A stretch of 64,000 bases of DNA from Rivibacter subsaxonicus (GTDB lineage Bacteria > Pseudomonadota > Gammaproteobacteria > Burkholderiales > Burkholderiaceae_C), in contig NZ_SHKP01000004.1 in assembly GCF_004217215.1 (NCBI RefSeq), positions 404,829 to 468,828 on the forward strand, read 5' to 3'. A program made the position numbers and the translations under genes. The first letter of the stretch is position 1. The number at the start of each line of letters is the position of its first letter. The notes below the pieces were generated by a model. That model did no database searches and had not been told where the DNA came from. It saw only the letters and a program-made list of their open reading frames with translations. Below are positions 9,342 to 18,728 of this stretch, piece after piece.

Positions 9342-10436
9342 GCCGATCGGCTTGGTCTTCATCGGCTTCGCGGCCGACAAGGGCGCCCCGCCGGGGCGCC
9401 CTTTTGCTTTGGCAGGCGGAGTGGCGCGCGCGCGCTCGGGCGCTGTTCGCTCGTCGGCGCTCGGCCCGCTGTCCACGCGCGGCCGACCCGCCTTGCGCGA
9501 CGGCGATTCGGTCGCGACCAGCGCCCCGAACTCGCGCGCCAGGTGCGCCTCGCCATGCTCGAGGATGAAGTAGCGCAGCGCCTCGGCGATCGGTGACAGC
9601 GTCTTGGCCAGCTTGTGCACCACGTACCAGCGGCGCACCAGCGGCAGGCCCTCGATGGCCGGTGTCGCCAGCCGGCCGGTGGCGAGTTCGAGGCCCACGG
9701 TGTGCAGCGACAGGAAGCTCAGGCCCATGCCGGCCATGACCGCCTGCTTGATGGTCTCGTTGCTCGCCATCTCCATCACGTAGCTCGGCGCGATGCGCTG
9801 TTCGGCGAAGAACAGTTCCATCGCCGCGCGCGTGCCCGAGCCTGGCTCGCGCACGATGAAGGGGTAGTTGGCCAGCGCCAGCGGCGTCAGGCCGCGCGAC
9901 TGCATCAGCGGATGACCGGGCGCGGCCACCACGCCATGCGGATGGGCCGCAAAGGGCTCGGCGCGCGTCGCCAGTTCCTGCGGCGGGCGGCCCATCACGG
10001 CGAGGTCGCACTCGTTGTCGTGCATCCACGCCACGAGTTGCTCGCGGTTGCCGACCAGCAGCTTGATCTCCACGCCCGGGTGCTCGGCATGAAAACGCGC
10101 CAGCAGCTGCGGCAGGTAGTACTTGGCGGTCGAGACCATGCCGACCGCGAGGCGCCCGGCATCGAGGCCGCGAAAGCGGGCCACGGTGTCCTCGGCGTCC
10201 TTCAGCGTGGCCAGCACCTTCTTGACGTGCACCAGCAGGTACTCGCCGGTCACGGTGAGCGAGACGCTGCGCGCGCCGCGGTCGAACAGCGGTAGTCCGA
10301 CCTGCTGCTCGAGCTCCTTGATCTGCATCGACACCGCCGGTGGAGACAGATGCAGCTCCTCGGCGGTGCGCGCAAAGCTGCCGGTCCGCGCGGCGGTGGC
10401 AAAGCAGCGCAACTGGCGCAGCGTGATGTTGCGCAT
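9324..10436 (-). CDS. cbbR: LysR-type regulator of the cbb operon (CbbR)
   Basis: A 370-residue protein with an N-terminal winged helix (MRNITLRQLRCFATAARTGS; helix-turn-helix about residues 18-40) and a C-terminal effector-binding domain. It is divergent from cbbL, the standard place for CbbR, which activates Calvin-cycle genes in response to metabolites. About 60 residues after the expected end near residue 305 form a Lys/Arg/Pro/Ala-rich tail. That tail overlaps the 3' end and terminator of the convergent peptidase gene, and usual CbbR proteins are about 310-320 residues long. The ATG at 10436 gives the conserved N-terminus; the 10466 start adds 10 residues. Confidence 0.92.
   Translation of the reverse strand: MRNITLRQLRCFATAARTGSFARTAEELHLSPPAVSMQIKELEQQVGLPLFDRGARSVSLTVTGEYLLVHVKKVLATLKDAEDTVARFRGLDAGRLAVGMVSTAKYYLPQLLARFHAEHPGVEIKLLVGNREQLVAWMHDNECDLAVMGRPPQELATRAEPFAAHPHGVVAAPGHPLMQSRGLTPLALANYPFIVREPGSGTRAAMELFFAEQRIAPSYVMEMASNETIKQAVMAGMGLSFLSLHTVGLELATGRLATPAIEGLPLVRRWYVVHKLAKTLSPIAEALRYFILEHGEAHLAREFGALVATESPSRKAGRPRVDSGPSADERTAPERARATPPAKAKGRPGGAPLSAAKPMKTKPIGSANRR
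9381..9410 (+). terminator. rho-independent terminator of the rluC-sppA transcript, inside cbbR
   Basis: A 9-bp perfect stem GGGCGCCCC/GGGGCGCCC with loop GCC (9381-9401) is followed by TTTTGCTTT. It lies 40 bp past the S49 peptidase stop but within the 3' coding end of cbbR on the opposite strand. Confidence 0.8.
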
Positions 10437-10447
10437 CGGGACCTCGG

Positions 10448-10494
10448 TTAAGAAAACCTGAAGCAAAGCCGCAGTTCATCTGACTTTACCTGAA
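10448..10494 (+). promoter_or_regulatory. candidate CbbR binding sites between cbbR and cbbL
   Basis: Two copies of the LysR-type pattern T-N-A-N7-T-N-A are visible: TAAGAAAACCTGA (10449-10461) and TGACTTTACCTGA (10481-10493). Both contain ACCTGAA and they lie 32 bp apart, about three helical turns. The placement, 50-100 bp upstream of cbbL, fits recognition and activation sites of CbbR. The 110-bp divergent region is AT-richer than its surroundings. Confidence 0.6.
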
Positions 10495-10516
10495 CCGACG
10501 GCGCTCCTACCGTTGA

Positions 10517-12034
<1,518 letters not shown>

Positions 12035-12062
12035 GCGCCACAGCCAGAAGGAGAGCAGCATC

Positions 12063-12506
12063 ATGATGACCAATACCGGACGCCGCCTGACGCAGGGCCA
12101 GTTCTCGTTCCTGCCCGACCTGACGGACGAACAGATCGGCCGCCAGCTCGAGTACGCGCTCGGCCGGAGTTGGTCGATCGGCATCGAGTACACCGACGAC
12201 CCGCACCCGCGCAACACCTACTGGGAGATGTTCGGCAACCCGATGTTCGACCTCAGGGATCCGGCCGGCATCCTGATGGAGATCAACGCCTGCCGGAAGA
12301 CCTTTCCCAACCACTACATCCGCGTCACGGCCTTCGACGCGACGCGCGGCGTCGAGTCGCCGACGATGAGCTACCTGGTCAACCGGCCGGCACGCGAGCC
12401 GGGCTTCGGCCTCGCGCGTGAGGAGGGCCCGGGGCGGCAGGTCCACTACCGCATCTCGTCCTACGCCACCGATCGCCCCGAGGGTGAACGCTACGGCACC
12501 GAGTAG
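12063..12506 (+). CDS. cbbS: RuBisCO small subunit, form IC
   Basis: A 147-residue small subunit. The N-terminal [15 protein letters not shown] and the [15 protein letters not shown] and [12 protein letters not shown] segments are typical of red-type CbbS. So is the long C-terminal hairpin extension (about residues 110-147) that fills the central solvent channel of the L8S8 complex. A ribosome site AGAAGGAGAG precedes two adjacent ATG codons (12063 and 12066); the first was chosen. It is 28 bp after cbbL and 5 bp before cbbX. Confidence 0.97.
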   Translation: MMTNTGRRLTQGQFSFLPDLTDEQIGRQLEYALGRSWSIGIEYTDDPHPRNTYWEMFGNPMFDLRDPAGILMEINACRKTFPNHYIRVTAFDATRGVESPTMSYLVNRPAREPGFGLAREEGPGRQVHYRISSYATDRPEGERYGTE

Positions 12507-12511
12507 TCAGC

Positions 12512-13453
12512 ATGGACGCCGGCACCAGCATCGACCTGCAGGCCATCGTTCGCGATGCGAGCGTGCTCGAGGTGCTCGACCGGCTCGATGCCGAGCTGAT
12601 CGGCCTGGCACCTGTGAAGCAACGGCTGCGCGAGATCGCGGCCTTCCTCGCCGTCACGCGGGCGCGCAAGCAGCTCGATCTCGATGCCGCGCCGCCGAGC
12701 CTACACATGAGCTTCACCGGCAACCCCGGCACCGGCAAGACCACGGTGGCGCTGCGCATCGCCGAGATCCTGCATCGGCTCGGCTACGTGAGGAAGGGCC
12801 ATGTGGTCAGCGTCACGCGCGATGACCTGGTCGGCCAGTACATCGGCCACACCGCGCCGAAGACAAAGGAAGTTCTGAAGAAGGCGATGGGCGGCGTGCT
12901 GTTCATCGACGAGGCCTACTACCTCTACCGGCCCGAGAACGAGCGCGACTACGGCCAGGAGGCGATCGAGATCCTGCTGCAGGTGATGGAGAACCACCGC
13001 GACGACTTGGTGGTCATCCTCGCCGGCTACAAGGACCGCATGCAGACCTTCTTCCGCTCCAACCCGGGCATGAGTTCGCGCATTGCGCACCACATCGACT
13101 TTCCGGACTACACGCCGGCCGAGTTGCTGGCGATCGCGCAGACGATGAGTGCGCAGATGAACTACGACTTCGATGCGCCGGCGCTCGATGCGATGCGCGA
13201 GTACATCGCGCACCGACTGCAGCAGCCGCATTTCGCCAACGCACGCTCGATCCGCAACGCGCTCGACCGCATGCGCCTGCGTCAGGCCAGCCGCATCTAC
13301 CGCGAGGCGCTGGCCGGCAGCGGCAGCATCGACGCGCGCGCGCTCACGCGCATCGCGGCCGAGGACGTGCGGGGCTCGCGCGTGTTCAGCGGCGGCGTCG
13401 CGATCGAGCCGCGACCGGTGGTCGAGACCCACATAGAACCAAGCGATCGCTGA
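12512..13453 (+). CDS. cbbX: red-type RuBisCO activase CbbX
   Basis: A 313-residue AAA+ ATPase. Walker A is GNPGTGKTT (about residue 70), Walker [11 protein letters not shown], and a sensor/arginine-finger region follows ([14 protein letters not shown]). CbbX hexamers are activated by RuBP and ATP and remove inhibitory sugar phosphates from red-type RuBisCO by pulling the large-subunit C-terminus. Its presence directly after cbbLS matches the form IC assignment. Confidence 0.96.
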   Translation: MDAGTSIDLQAIVRDASVLEVLDRLDAELIGLAPVKQRLREIAAFLAVTRARKQLDLDAAPPSLHMSFTGNPGTGKTTVALRIAEILHRLGYVRKGHVVSVTRDDLVGQYIGHTAPKTKEVLKKAMGGVLFIDEAYYLYRPENERDYGQEAIEILLQVMENHRDDLVVILAGYKDRMQTFFRSNPGMSSRIAHHIDFPDYTPAELLAIAQTMSAQMNYDFDAPALDAMREYIAHRLQQPHFANARSIRNALDRMRLRQASRIYREALAGSGSIDARALTRIAAEDVRGSRVFSGGVAIEPRPVVETHIEPSDR

Positions 13454-13464
13454 GGGAGAAGCGC

Positions 13465-14562
13465 ATGAACATGCAATCTGGCCGTACCACGCTGTCCAAG
13501 TTCCTGATCGAGCAACTGCGCGGGCGCGACGATGGCGCCGATCTCGGCGCGCTGCTGGTCGATGTCGCCGCCGCGGTCAAGGCGATCGCCGCGATGACGG
13601 CCAAGGGCGCGCTCGGCGGCGTCCTTGGCGCGCTCGACGCGCGCAACGTGCAGGGCGAGACGCAGAAGAAGCTCGACGTGCTGGCCAACGACGCGATCAT
13701 CCAAGGCTGTGAATGGGGCGGGCTGGTGGCCGGCATGGCCTCGGAGGAACTGGAGGCTCCGTACGCGATCCCGGCCGAGTTCAAGCGCGGCAAGTTCCTG
13801 CTCGTGTTCGACCCGCTCGACGGCTCCAGCAACACCGACGTCAACGTCTCGGTCGGCACCATCTTCTCGGTGCTGCGCCACGAGCCCGAGGCGGCGCCGG
13901 CGGAGGCCGACTTCCTGCAGCCGGGCTCGCGCCAGGTCGCGGCCGGCTACGCGATCTACGGGCCGGCGACGATGCTGGTGCTGACGGTGGGCGCCGGCAC
14001 CCATGGCTTCACGCTCGATCGCGAGGTCGGCAACTTCATCCTGACCCACCCGCAACTCGCGATCCCCGAGGACAGCAGCGAGTTCGCGATCAACACCAGC
14101 AACGAGCGCTTCTGGGAGCCGCCGGTGCAGCGCTATGTCTGCGAATGCAAGGCCGGCCGCAGCGGCGAGCGCGGGCGCGACTTCAACATGCGCTGGATCG
14201 CGTCGATGGTGGCCGAGGTGCATCGCATCCTGATGCGCGGCGGCGTCTTCCTGTACCCGAAGGACACCAAGGACCCGGGCAAGCCGGGCCGGCTGCGCCT
14301 GCTCTACGAGGCCAATCCGGTCGCGCTGCTGATCGAGCAGGCCGGCGGCTATGCCTCGACCGGGCGCGGCCGCATCCTCGAACTCGAGCCCGGTGCGCTG
14401 CACCAGCGGGTGCCGGTGATGCTGGGCTCGCGCAACGAGGTCGCGCGGCTCGAGCGCTACCACGCCGAGCACGACCGCGGCGACGACCAACCCTTCGTCT
14501 CGCCGCTGTTCAACGAGCGCTCGCTGTACCGGCCCGAGATGGCGCTCGGCAGCGGCAAATAG
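13465..14562 (+). CDS. cbbF: class I fructose-1,6-bisphosphatase
   Basis: A 365-residue enzyme. The metal and substrate site [17 protein letters not shown] (about residues 113-129) is the class I FBPase signature, and NTSNERFW and [12 protein letters not shown] are further conserved blocks. It hydrolyses fructose-1,6-bisphosphate (and possibly sedoheptulose-1,7-bisphosphate, as in other cbbF products) in the reductive pentose phosphate cycle. The ATG at 13465 has a GAGGGAGAAGC ribosome site. It sits between cbbX and cbbP. Confidence 0.95.
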   Translation: MNMQSGRTTLSKFLIEQLRGRDDGADLGALLVDVAAAVKAIAAMTAKGALGGVLGALDARNVQGETQKKLDVLANDAIIQGCEWGGLVAGMASEELEAPYAIPAEFKRGKFLLVFDPLDGSSNTDVNVSVGTIFSVLRHEPEAAPAEADFLQPGSRQVAAGYAIYGPATMLVLTVGAGTHGFTLDREVGNFILTHPQLAIPEDSSEFAINTSNERFWEPPVQRYVCECKAGRSGERGRDFNMRWIASMVAEVHRILMRGGVFLYPKDTKDPGKPGRLRLLYEANPVALLIEQAGGYASTGRGRILELEPGALHQRVPVMLGSRNEVARLERYHAEHDRGDDQPFVSPLFNERSLYRPEMALGSGK

Positions 14563-14592
14563 AACAACAGCCCAGAGGCCAGGAGGAAGCCC

Positions 14593-15474
14593 ATGTCGCA
14601 ACGCCACCCCGTCATCGCGGTCACCGGCTCCTCGGGCGCCGGCACCACCACGGTGATGAAGAGCTTTTCCCATATCTTCAGGCGCGAGAGGATCAAGGCC
14701 CAAGCCATCGAGGGCGACTCATTCCATCGCTTCAACCGGGTGGAAATGCGCGAGCGGGTGCGCGTGGCCGACCTCGAGGGCAACCACAACCTCTCGCACT
14801 TCGGGCCCGACTCGAACCTGCTGCCCGAGCTCGAGCAGACCTTCCAGGGCTACGGCGAAAGCGGCAACGGCCAGGTCCGCAAGTACATCCACGACGCCGC
14901 CGAAGGTGCCGAGCATGGCGCCGAGCCCGGCACCTTCACCGACTGGCAAGCGATGGAGCAGGGCACCGACCTGCTGTTCTACGAGGGCCTGCATGGCGGC
15001 TACGTGGGGCCGGATGCCAACGTCGCGCGCCACGTCGACCTGCTGGTCGGCGTGGTGCCGATCATCAACCTCGAATGGATCCAGAAGCTGCATCGCGACC
15101 AGAACATGCGCGGCTATTCTCAGGAAGCCGTGGTCAACACCATCCTGCGCCGCATGCCCGACTACGTGAACATCATCGTGCCGCAGTTCAGCCGCACCCA
15201 CGTCAACTTCCAGCGCGTGCCGACGGTGGACACCAGCAATCCGTTCATCGCCAAGGACATCCCGAGCGCCGACGAGAGCATGGTCGTGATCCGCTTCGCC
15301 AACCCGAAGGGCATCGACTTCCCCTACCTGCTGTCGATGCTGCAGAACGCGTGGATGAGCCGGCCCAACAACATCGTCGTGCCCGGGGGCAAGATGGGGC
15401 TGGCGATGCAGCTGATCTTCACGCCGATGATCCTGCGCCTGATGGACCTCAAGAAGCGAGCGGCAACGACATGA
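14593..15474 (+). CDS. cbbP: phosphoribulokinase
   Basis: A 293-residue kinase that makes ribulose-1,5-bisphosphate from ribulose-5-phosphate and ATP. The P-loop GSSGAGTTTV lies at about residues 12-21. Class I bacterial PRK features follow: EGDSFHRFNR, FYEGLHGGYV and HRDQNMRGYSQEAV. The length is normal for octameric proteobacterial PRK. Its stop overlaps the start of cbbZ (ATGA), so the two are translationally coupled. Confidence 0.97.
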   Translation: MSQRHPVIAVTGSSGAGTTTVMKSFSHIFRRERIKAQAIEGDSFHRFNRVEMRERVRVADLEGNHNLSHFGPDSNLLPELEQTFQGYGESGNGQVRKYIHDAAEGAEHGAEPGTFTDWQAMEQGTDLLFYEGLHGGYVGPDANVARHVDLLVGVVPIINLEWIQKLHRDQNMRGYSQEAVVNTILRRMPDYVNIIVPQFSRTHVNFQRVPTVDTSNPFIAKDIPSADESMVVIRFANPKGIDFPYLLSMLQNAWMSRPNNIVVPGGKMGLAMQLIFTPMILRLMDLKKRAATT

Positions 15475-16178
15475 ACCCCAGCCTGATCCTCTTCGACCTC
15501 GACGGCACGCTGGTCGACACCGCGCCCGAGATCTCCGACGCGCTCAACGCGCTGCTCGCGGCCGAGGGCCTGCCGACCATCGATCCGGCGCTGGTGCGCA
15601 GCTGGATCGGCAACGGCACCCGCGAGCTGCTGGTGCGCGCGCTGCAGCACCTGGCGCTGCGCGGCGTGCGCGACGCCGGCGAGCCGGGCGCCGCCGACGC
15701 GCTGATGCCGGCCTTCGGCATGCACTACATGGCGCATTGCGGGCGCGCCAGCCGCGTCTATCCGCAGGTCGAGGCGGTGCTCGATGCGCTGCGCGAGCAC
15801 GGCAAGCGCCTGTGCGTGCTCAGCAACAAGGAGGAGCGCTTCGCCTTCACGGTGATCGAGCGCCATGGCTTGCGCGACTACTTTGAGCTGCTCATCGGCG
15901 GCGACACGCTGCCGACCAAGAAGCCCGATCCGGGCGGCATCCGCCACTGCATGCGGCTGTTCGGCGCCGACGCCGAGAGCACGCTGCTGGTCGGCGACTC
16001 GGAGATCGACGTCGCCACCGCGCGCGCCGCCGGCGTGCCGATCTGGGCGGTGTCCTGGGGCTACAACCACGACCGTCCGGTCGCGGTGGCCCAGCCCGAC
16101 CGCCTGATCCAGAGCTTCGGCGCGCTGTTCGAGCTGACCGCGCTCGACGCGCCGCGCGAGCGGGTGAGCACCTACTGA
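15471..16178 (+). CDS. cbbZ: phosphoglycolate phosphatase
   Basis: A 235-residue HAD phosphatase: motif I FDLDGTLVDT, motif II VLSNK, motif III Lys in TKKPDPGG, motif IV VGDSEIDVATA. It removes phosphate from 2-phosphoglycolate, the oxygenase product of RuBisCO. The position directly after cbbP and coupled by ATGA is typical of cbbZ. The second HAD gene of the operon (cbbY) and the one at 7220 are distinct enough in cap and motif sequence to be different enzymes. Confidence 0.93.
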   Translation: MNPSLILFDLDGTLVDTAPEISDALNALLAAEGLPTIDPALVRSWIGNGTRELLVRALQHLALRGVRDAGEPGAADALMPAFGMHYMAHCGRASRVYPQVEAVLDALREHGKRLCVLSNKEERFAFTVIERHGLRDYFELLIGGDTLPTKKPDPGGIRHCMRLFGADAESTLLVGDSEIDVATARAAGVPIWAVSWGYNHDRPVAVAQPDRLIQSFGALFELTALDAPRERVSTY

Positions 16179-16187
16179 GTTCGGTCC

Positions 16188-16964
16188 GTGGCGTTGAAGG
16201 CGCTGATCTTCGACGTCGACGGCACCCTTGCCGAGACCGAGTTCGACGGCCACCGCGTTGCCTTCAACGAGGCCTTCGCCGCCGCCCGGCTGGGCTGGCA
16301 CTGGGACCTGCCGACCTACCGCCGCCTGCTGGCGGTGACCGGCGGCAAGGAGCGCATGCTGGCCTGGTGGCGCGAGCTCGATCCGGTCGGCGCCGAGGCC
16401 GGGGACGTGCCGGCGCGCATCCGCGAGCTGCACTTCGACAAGACCGCCCGCTACGCCGCGCTGGTGGCGGCCGGCCGCATGCAGTTGCGACCCGGCGTCG
16501 AACGGCTGCTGGGCGAGGCGCGCGCGGCCGGACTGCGGCTGGCGATCGCCACCACCACCACGTTCGACAACGTCGAGGCGCTGCTGCGCCACACGCTGGG
16601 TGAAGAGGCGACCGGCTGGTTCGAGGTGATCGGCGCCGGCGACGCCGTCGCTGCCAAGAAGCCGGCACCCGACATCTATCGCCATGTGCTGGCGCGACTG
16701 GGCATCGATGCCAACGAGGCGATTGCCTTCGAGGACTCCGGCCCCGGCCTGGCCTCGGCGCTGGCGGCGGGCCTGGCCTGCGTCGTCACGCCGAGCCTGC
16801 TGGCGGCCGACGCGCCGTTCGACGAGCGTGCGCTCGCGGTGATCGACCACCTGGGCGAGGACGGCGCTGCGGCCGGTGGCATCGCCCTCGGCCGGCCCTG
16901 GCGCGGCGTGCTCGGTCCGGCGACGCTGGCGGCCTGGCGTCGGGTGTATGAAAATGAGAATTGA
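16188..16964 (+). CDS. cbbY: CbbY, xylulose-1,5-bisphosphate phosphatase
   Basis: A 258-residue HAD phosphatase with motif I FDVDGTLAETEFDGHRVAFN, typical of CbbY, plus ATTTTFDNVEALL and EDSGPGLASALAAG. CbbY proteins selectively degrade xylulose-1,5-bisphosphate, a misfire product that blocks RuBisCO. The gene therefore works with CbbX in RuBisCO maintenance. It starts with GTG 9 bp after cbbZ. It closes the operon; a Fur-like box overlaps its last codons. No cbbT, cbbA or cbbK follows. Confidence 0.93.
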   Translation: MALKALIFDVDGTLAETEFDGHRVAFNEAFAAARLGWHWDLPTYRRLLAVTGGKERMLAWWRELDPVGAEAGDVPARIRELHFDKTARYAALVAAGRMQLRPGVERLLGEARAAGLRLAIATTTTFDNVEALLRHTLGEEATGWFEVIGAGDAVAAKKPAPDIYRHVLARLGIDANEAIAFEDSGPGLASALAAGLACVVTPSLLAADAPFDERALAVIDHLGEDGAAAGGIALGRPWRGVLGPATLAAWRRVYENEN

Positions 16965-16976
16965 TCGCATTAGAAT
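16953..16976 (+). promoter_or_regulatory. candidate Fur box with -10 for the PepSY/siderophore-receptor locus
   Basis: AATGAGAATTGATCGCATT (16953-16971) is a good degenerate match to the 19-bp Fur box. TAGAAT (16971-16976) overlaps its last base and could be the -10 hexamer. It begins inside the last codons of cbbY and lies about 155 bp before the PepSY gene. Confidence 0.6.
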
Positions 16977-17132
16977 GCCAGCCAACTGCTGACGCCCAGA
17001 CGCGTCGGTCCAGCCAGCCCGTGCCACCCAGGCGGTGACTCGAGCCAGCCACTCCCCTGAATCCGCACCGGCCCCGCATCGCCTCGCGTCGCGGCCGGCG
17101 AATTGCTGTCCGAGTGGCCGAGAACCAAGACC

Positions 17133-18275
17133 ATGACCTCACGCCAAATCCTTGCCTGGGCCTGGGTCCACAAGTGGAGCAGCCTGGTCTGCACCGTCTT
17201 CATGCTGCTGCTGTGCCTGACCGGCCTGCCGCTGATCTTTCACCATGAGATCGGGCACCTGCTCGGCACCGAGGTCGAGGCGCCCGAGATGCCGGTCGGC
17301 ACGCCGCGCGCCAACCTCGATCGCGTGCTCGAGGCGGCACGCGAGCGCCACCCCGCCAAGCTGCCGCAGTTCGTGGTCGCCGATGCCGACGACGATGCCA
17401 TCCTGTTCGTGACCCTGGGCGACTCGCCGACCGACGACAAGAACCAGAAGACGGTCGTGGTCGACTCCCGCACCGCCGCAGTGCTGGCCGAGCCCAAGTT
17501 CGACGAGGGCTTCATGTACTGGATGTTCAAGCTCCACGTCGACCTCTTCGCCGGCCTGCCCGGCACGCTGTTCCTGGGCTTCATGGGCCTGCTGCTGGTG
17601 GTCGCGATCGTCTCCGGCGTCGTGCTCTATGAACCGTTCATGCGAAAGCTCGAGTTCGGCACCGTGCGGCATGAGCGCAGCACCCGTGTGCGCTGGCTCG
17701 ACCTGCACAACCTGCTCGGCATCGTCACGCTGTGCTGGGCCTTCGTGGTCGGCTTCACCGGCGTCATCAACACGCTCGGCGAGCCGCTGTTCAAGTTCTG
17801 GCAGTTCAGCGAGGTCAGCGAGATGATCGCGCCCTATGCCGGCAAGCCGCCGCCGACCGAACTGGGTTCGCTCCAGCAGGCGGTCAGCGCGTCCGACGCG
17901 CTGGAGCCGGAGATGAAGCTCGGCTTCGTCGCCTTCCCCGGCACCTTCTTCTCGAGCGCGCACCACTTCTCGGTGTTCATGCGCGGCACCTCGCCGCTGA
18001 CGGCGCGGCTGTTCAAGCCGGTGCTGGTCGACGCGCAGACCGCCAAGGTCACCGACAGCCGCGAACTGCCCTGGTACCTGAAGGCGCTGCTGGTCTCGCA
18101 ACCGCTGCACTTCGGCGACTACGGCGGCATGCCGCTGAAGGTGCTGTGGGCGCTGTTCGACATCGTCACGATCATCGTGCTCGGCAGCGGGCTGTACCTC
18201 TGGTGGGTGCGCCGGCGGGTGCCGCTGGAGCAGCGCGCGGGCCTGGTGCCCGCCACCGCGGAGGGCGCGGCATGA
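17133..18275 (+). CDS. PepSY-associated transmembrane protein (siderophore-iron reductase-like)
   Basis: A 380-residue inner-membrane protein of the PepSY_TM family. Helices are visible at about residues 17-37, 145-167, 195-217 and 345-365, with periplasmic PepSY-like segments between them. Conserved histidines sit in the first helix region (IFHHEIGH), in FKLHVDLFAG and in LDLHNLLG, suggesting haem or metal coordination. Members next to siderophore receptors are thought to help reduce or release iron from the siderophore. The ATG at 17133 was chosen because it starts just before the first helix. The stop overlaps the next gene (ATGA). Confidence 0.85.
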   Translation: MTSRQILAWAWVHKWSSLVCTVFMLLLCLTGLPLIFHHEIGHLLGTEVEAPEMPVGTPRANLDRVLEAARERHPAKLPQFVVADADDDAILFVTLGDSPTDDKNQKTVVVDSRTAAVLAEPKFDEGFMYWMFKLHVDLFAGLPGTLFLGFMGLLLVVAIVSGVVLYEPFMRKLEFGTVRHERSTRVRWLDLHNLLGIVTLCWAFVVGFTGVINTLGEPLFKFWQFSEVSEMIAPYAGKPPPTELGSLQQAVSASDALEPEMKLGFVAFPGTFFSSAHHFSVFMRGTSPLTARLFKPVLVDAQTAKVTDSRELPWYLKALLVSQPLHFGDYGGMPLKVLWALFDIVTIIVLGSGLYLWWVRRRVPLEQRAGLVPATAEGAA

Positions 18276-18520
18276 GGCGCGCCAAGTCGAGGCGGGACGC
18301 TCCCGTGAAGGTCTGGCCGGTGCCGATCGCGCTTGGCCTGATCACCGCCGTCGGCCTGGTCGCGGCGCTGCTCGGCGACGGCTGGCTGAACATGCTGTCC
18401 TGGCTCGCGCTCGCGTTGCCGCTGGTCGTGATCGCCGTGTTCTGGCGACGCGGTGCGCGGGGCCGCGATCCCGGCCCGGTGACGAACTCCCGCATCAAGT
18501 TCCCCGACAACGTCCGCTGA
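18272..18520 (+). CDS. small two-segment membrane protein, relative of the one at 440-646
   Basis: An 82-residue protein. After a basic N-terminus (MRRAKSRRDAPVKVWPV) come two hydrophobic helices (about 18-37 and 43-62) separated by a DGWLN turn, then a basic tail. It shares spacing and several positions with the small protein at 440-646, notably WP, GLxA, DG, and L-A-L-P-L-x-x-I-A. Translation is coupled to the PepSY gene by ATGA, whereas its relative is coupled directly to a TonB receptor. The function is unknown; the recurrence in two iron loci supports a real gene. Confidence 0.75.
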   Translation: MRRAKSRRDAPVKVWPVPIALGLITAVGLVAALLGDGWLNMLSWLALALPLVVIAVFWRRGARGRDPGPVTNSRIKFPDNVR

Positions 18521-18728
18521 CGGCGCGCGCCGTCGGCTTGATCCGCCAGCCACCCGCGCGTCCGCGCGGCCGCCAGCCCCGCAGAACCCCGCGCCCGCCC
18601 AGGGGCGCCCTCTGTGCCCGTCGAGGCTGGCCGATCGAAAACCTAACCACAGCTTGATCAAGCCGCTGCCGCGCCGTCCTGGCGCCGGCGACGGTGCCCG
18701 TTCCTGTCTTCCAAACCGTCCTGCATCC

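Noticed and set aside
13713-16178. A long plus-strand ORF spanning cbbF, cbbP and cbbZ
   Set aside because: Only its 3' part from 15471 is real (cbbZ). The upstream portion is an out-of-frame reading of cbbF and cbbP with Arg/Ala/Gly-rich nonsense.
18521-18728. Looked for a cobalamin or other riboswitch before the TonB receptor
   Set aside because: No B12-box-like or other conserved riboswitch core could be recognised; the locus is better explained as siderophore uptake under the upstream Fur-like box.
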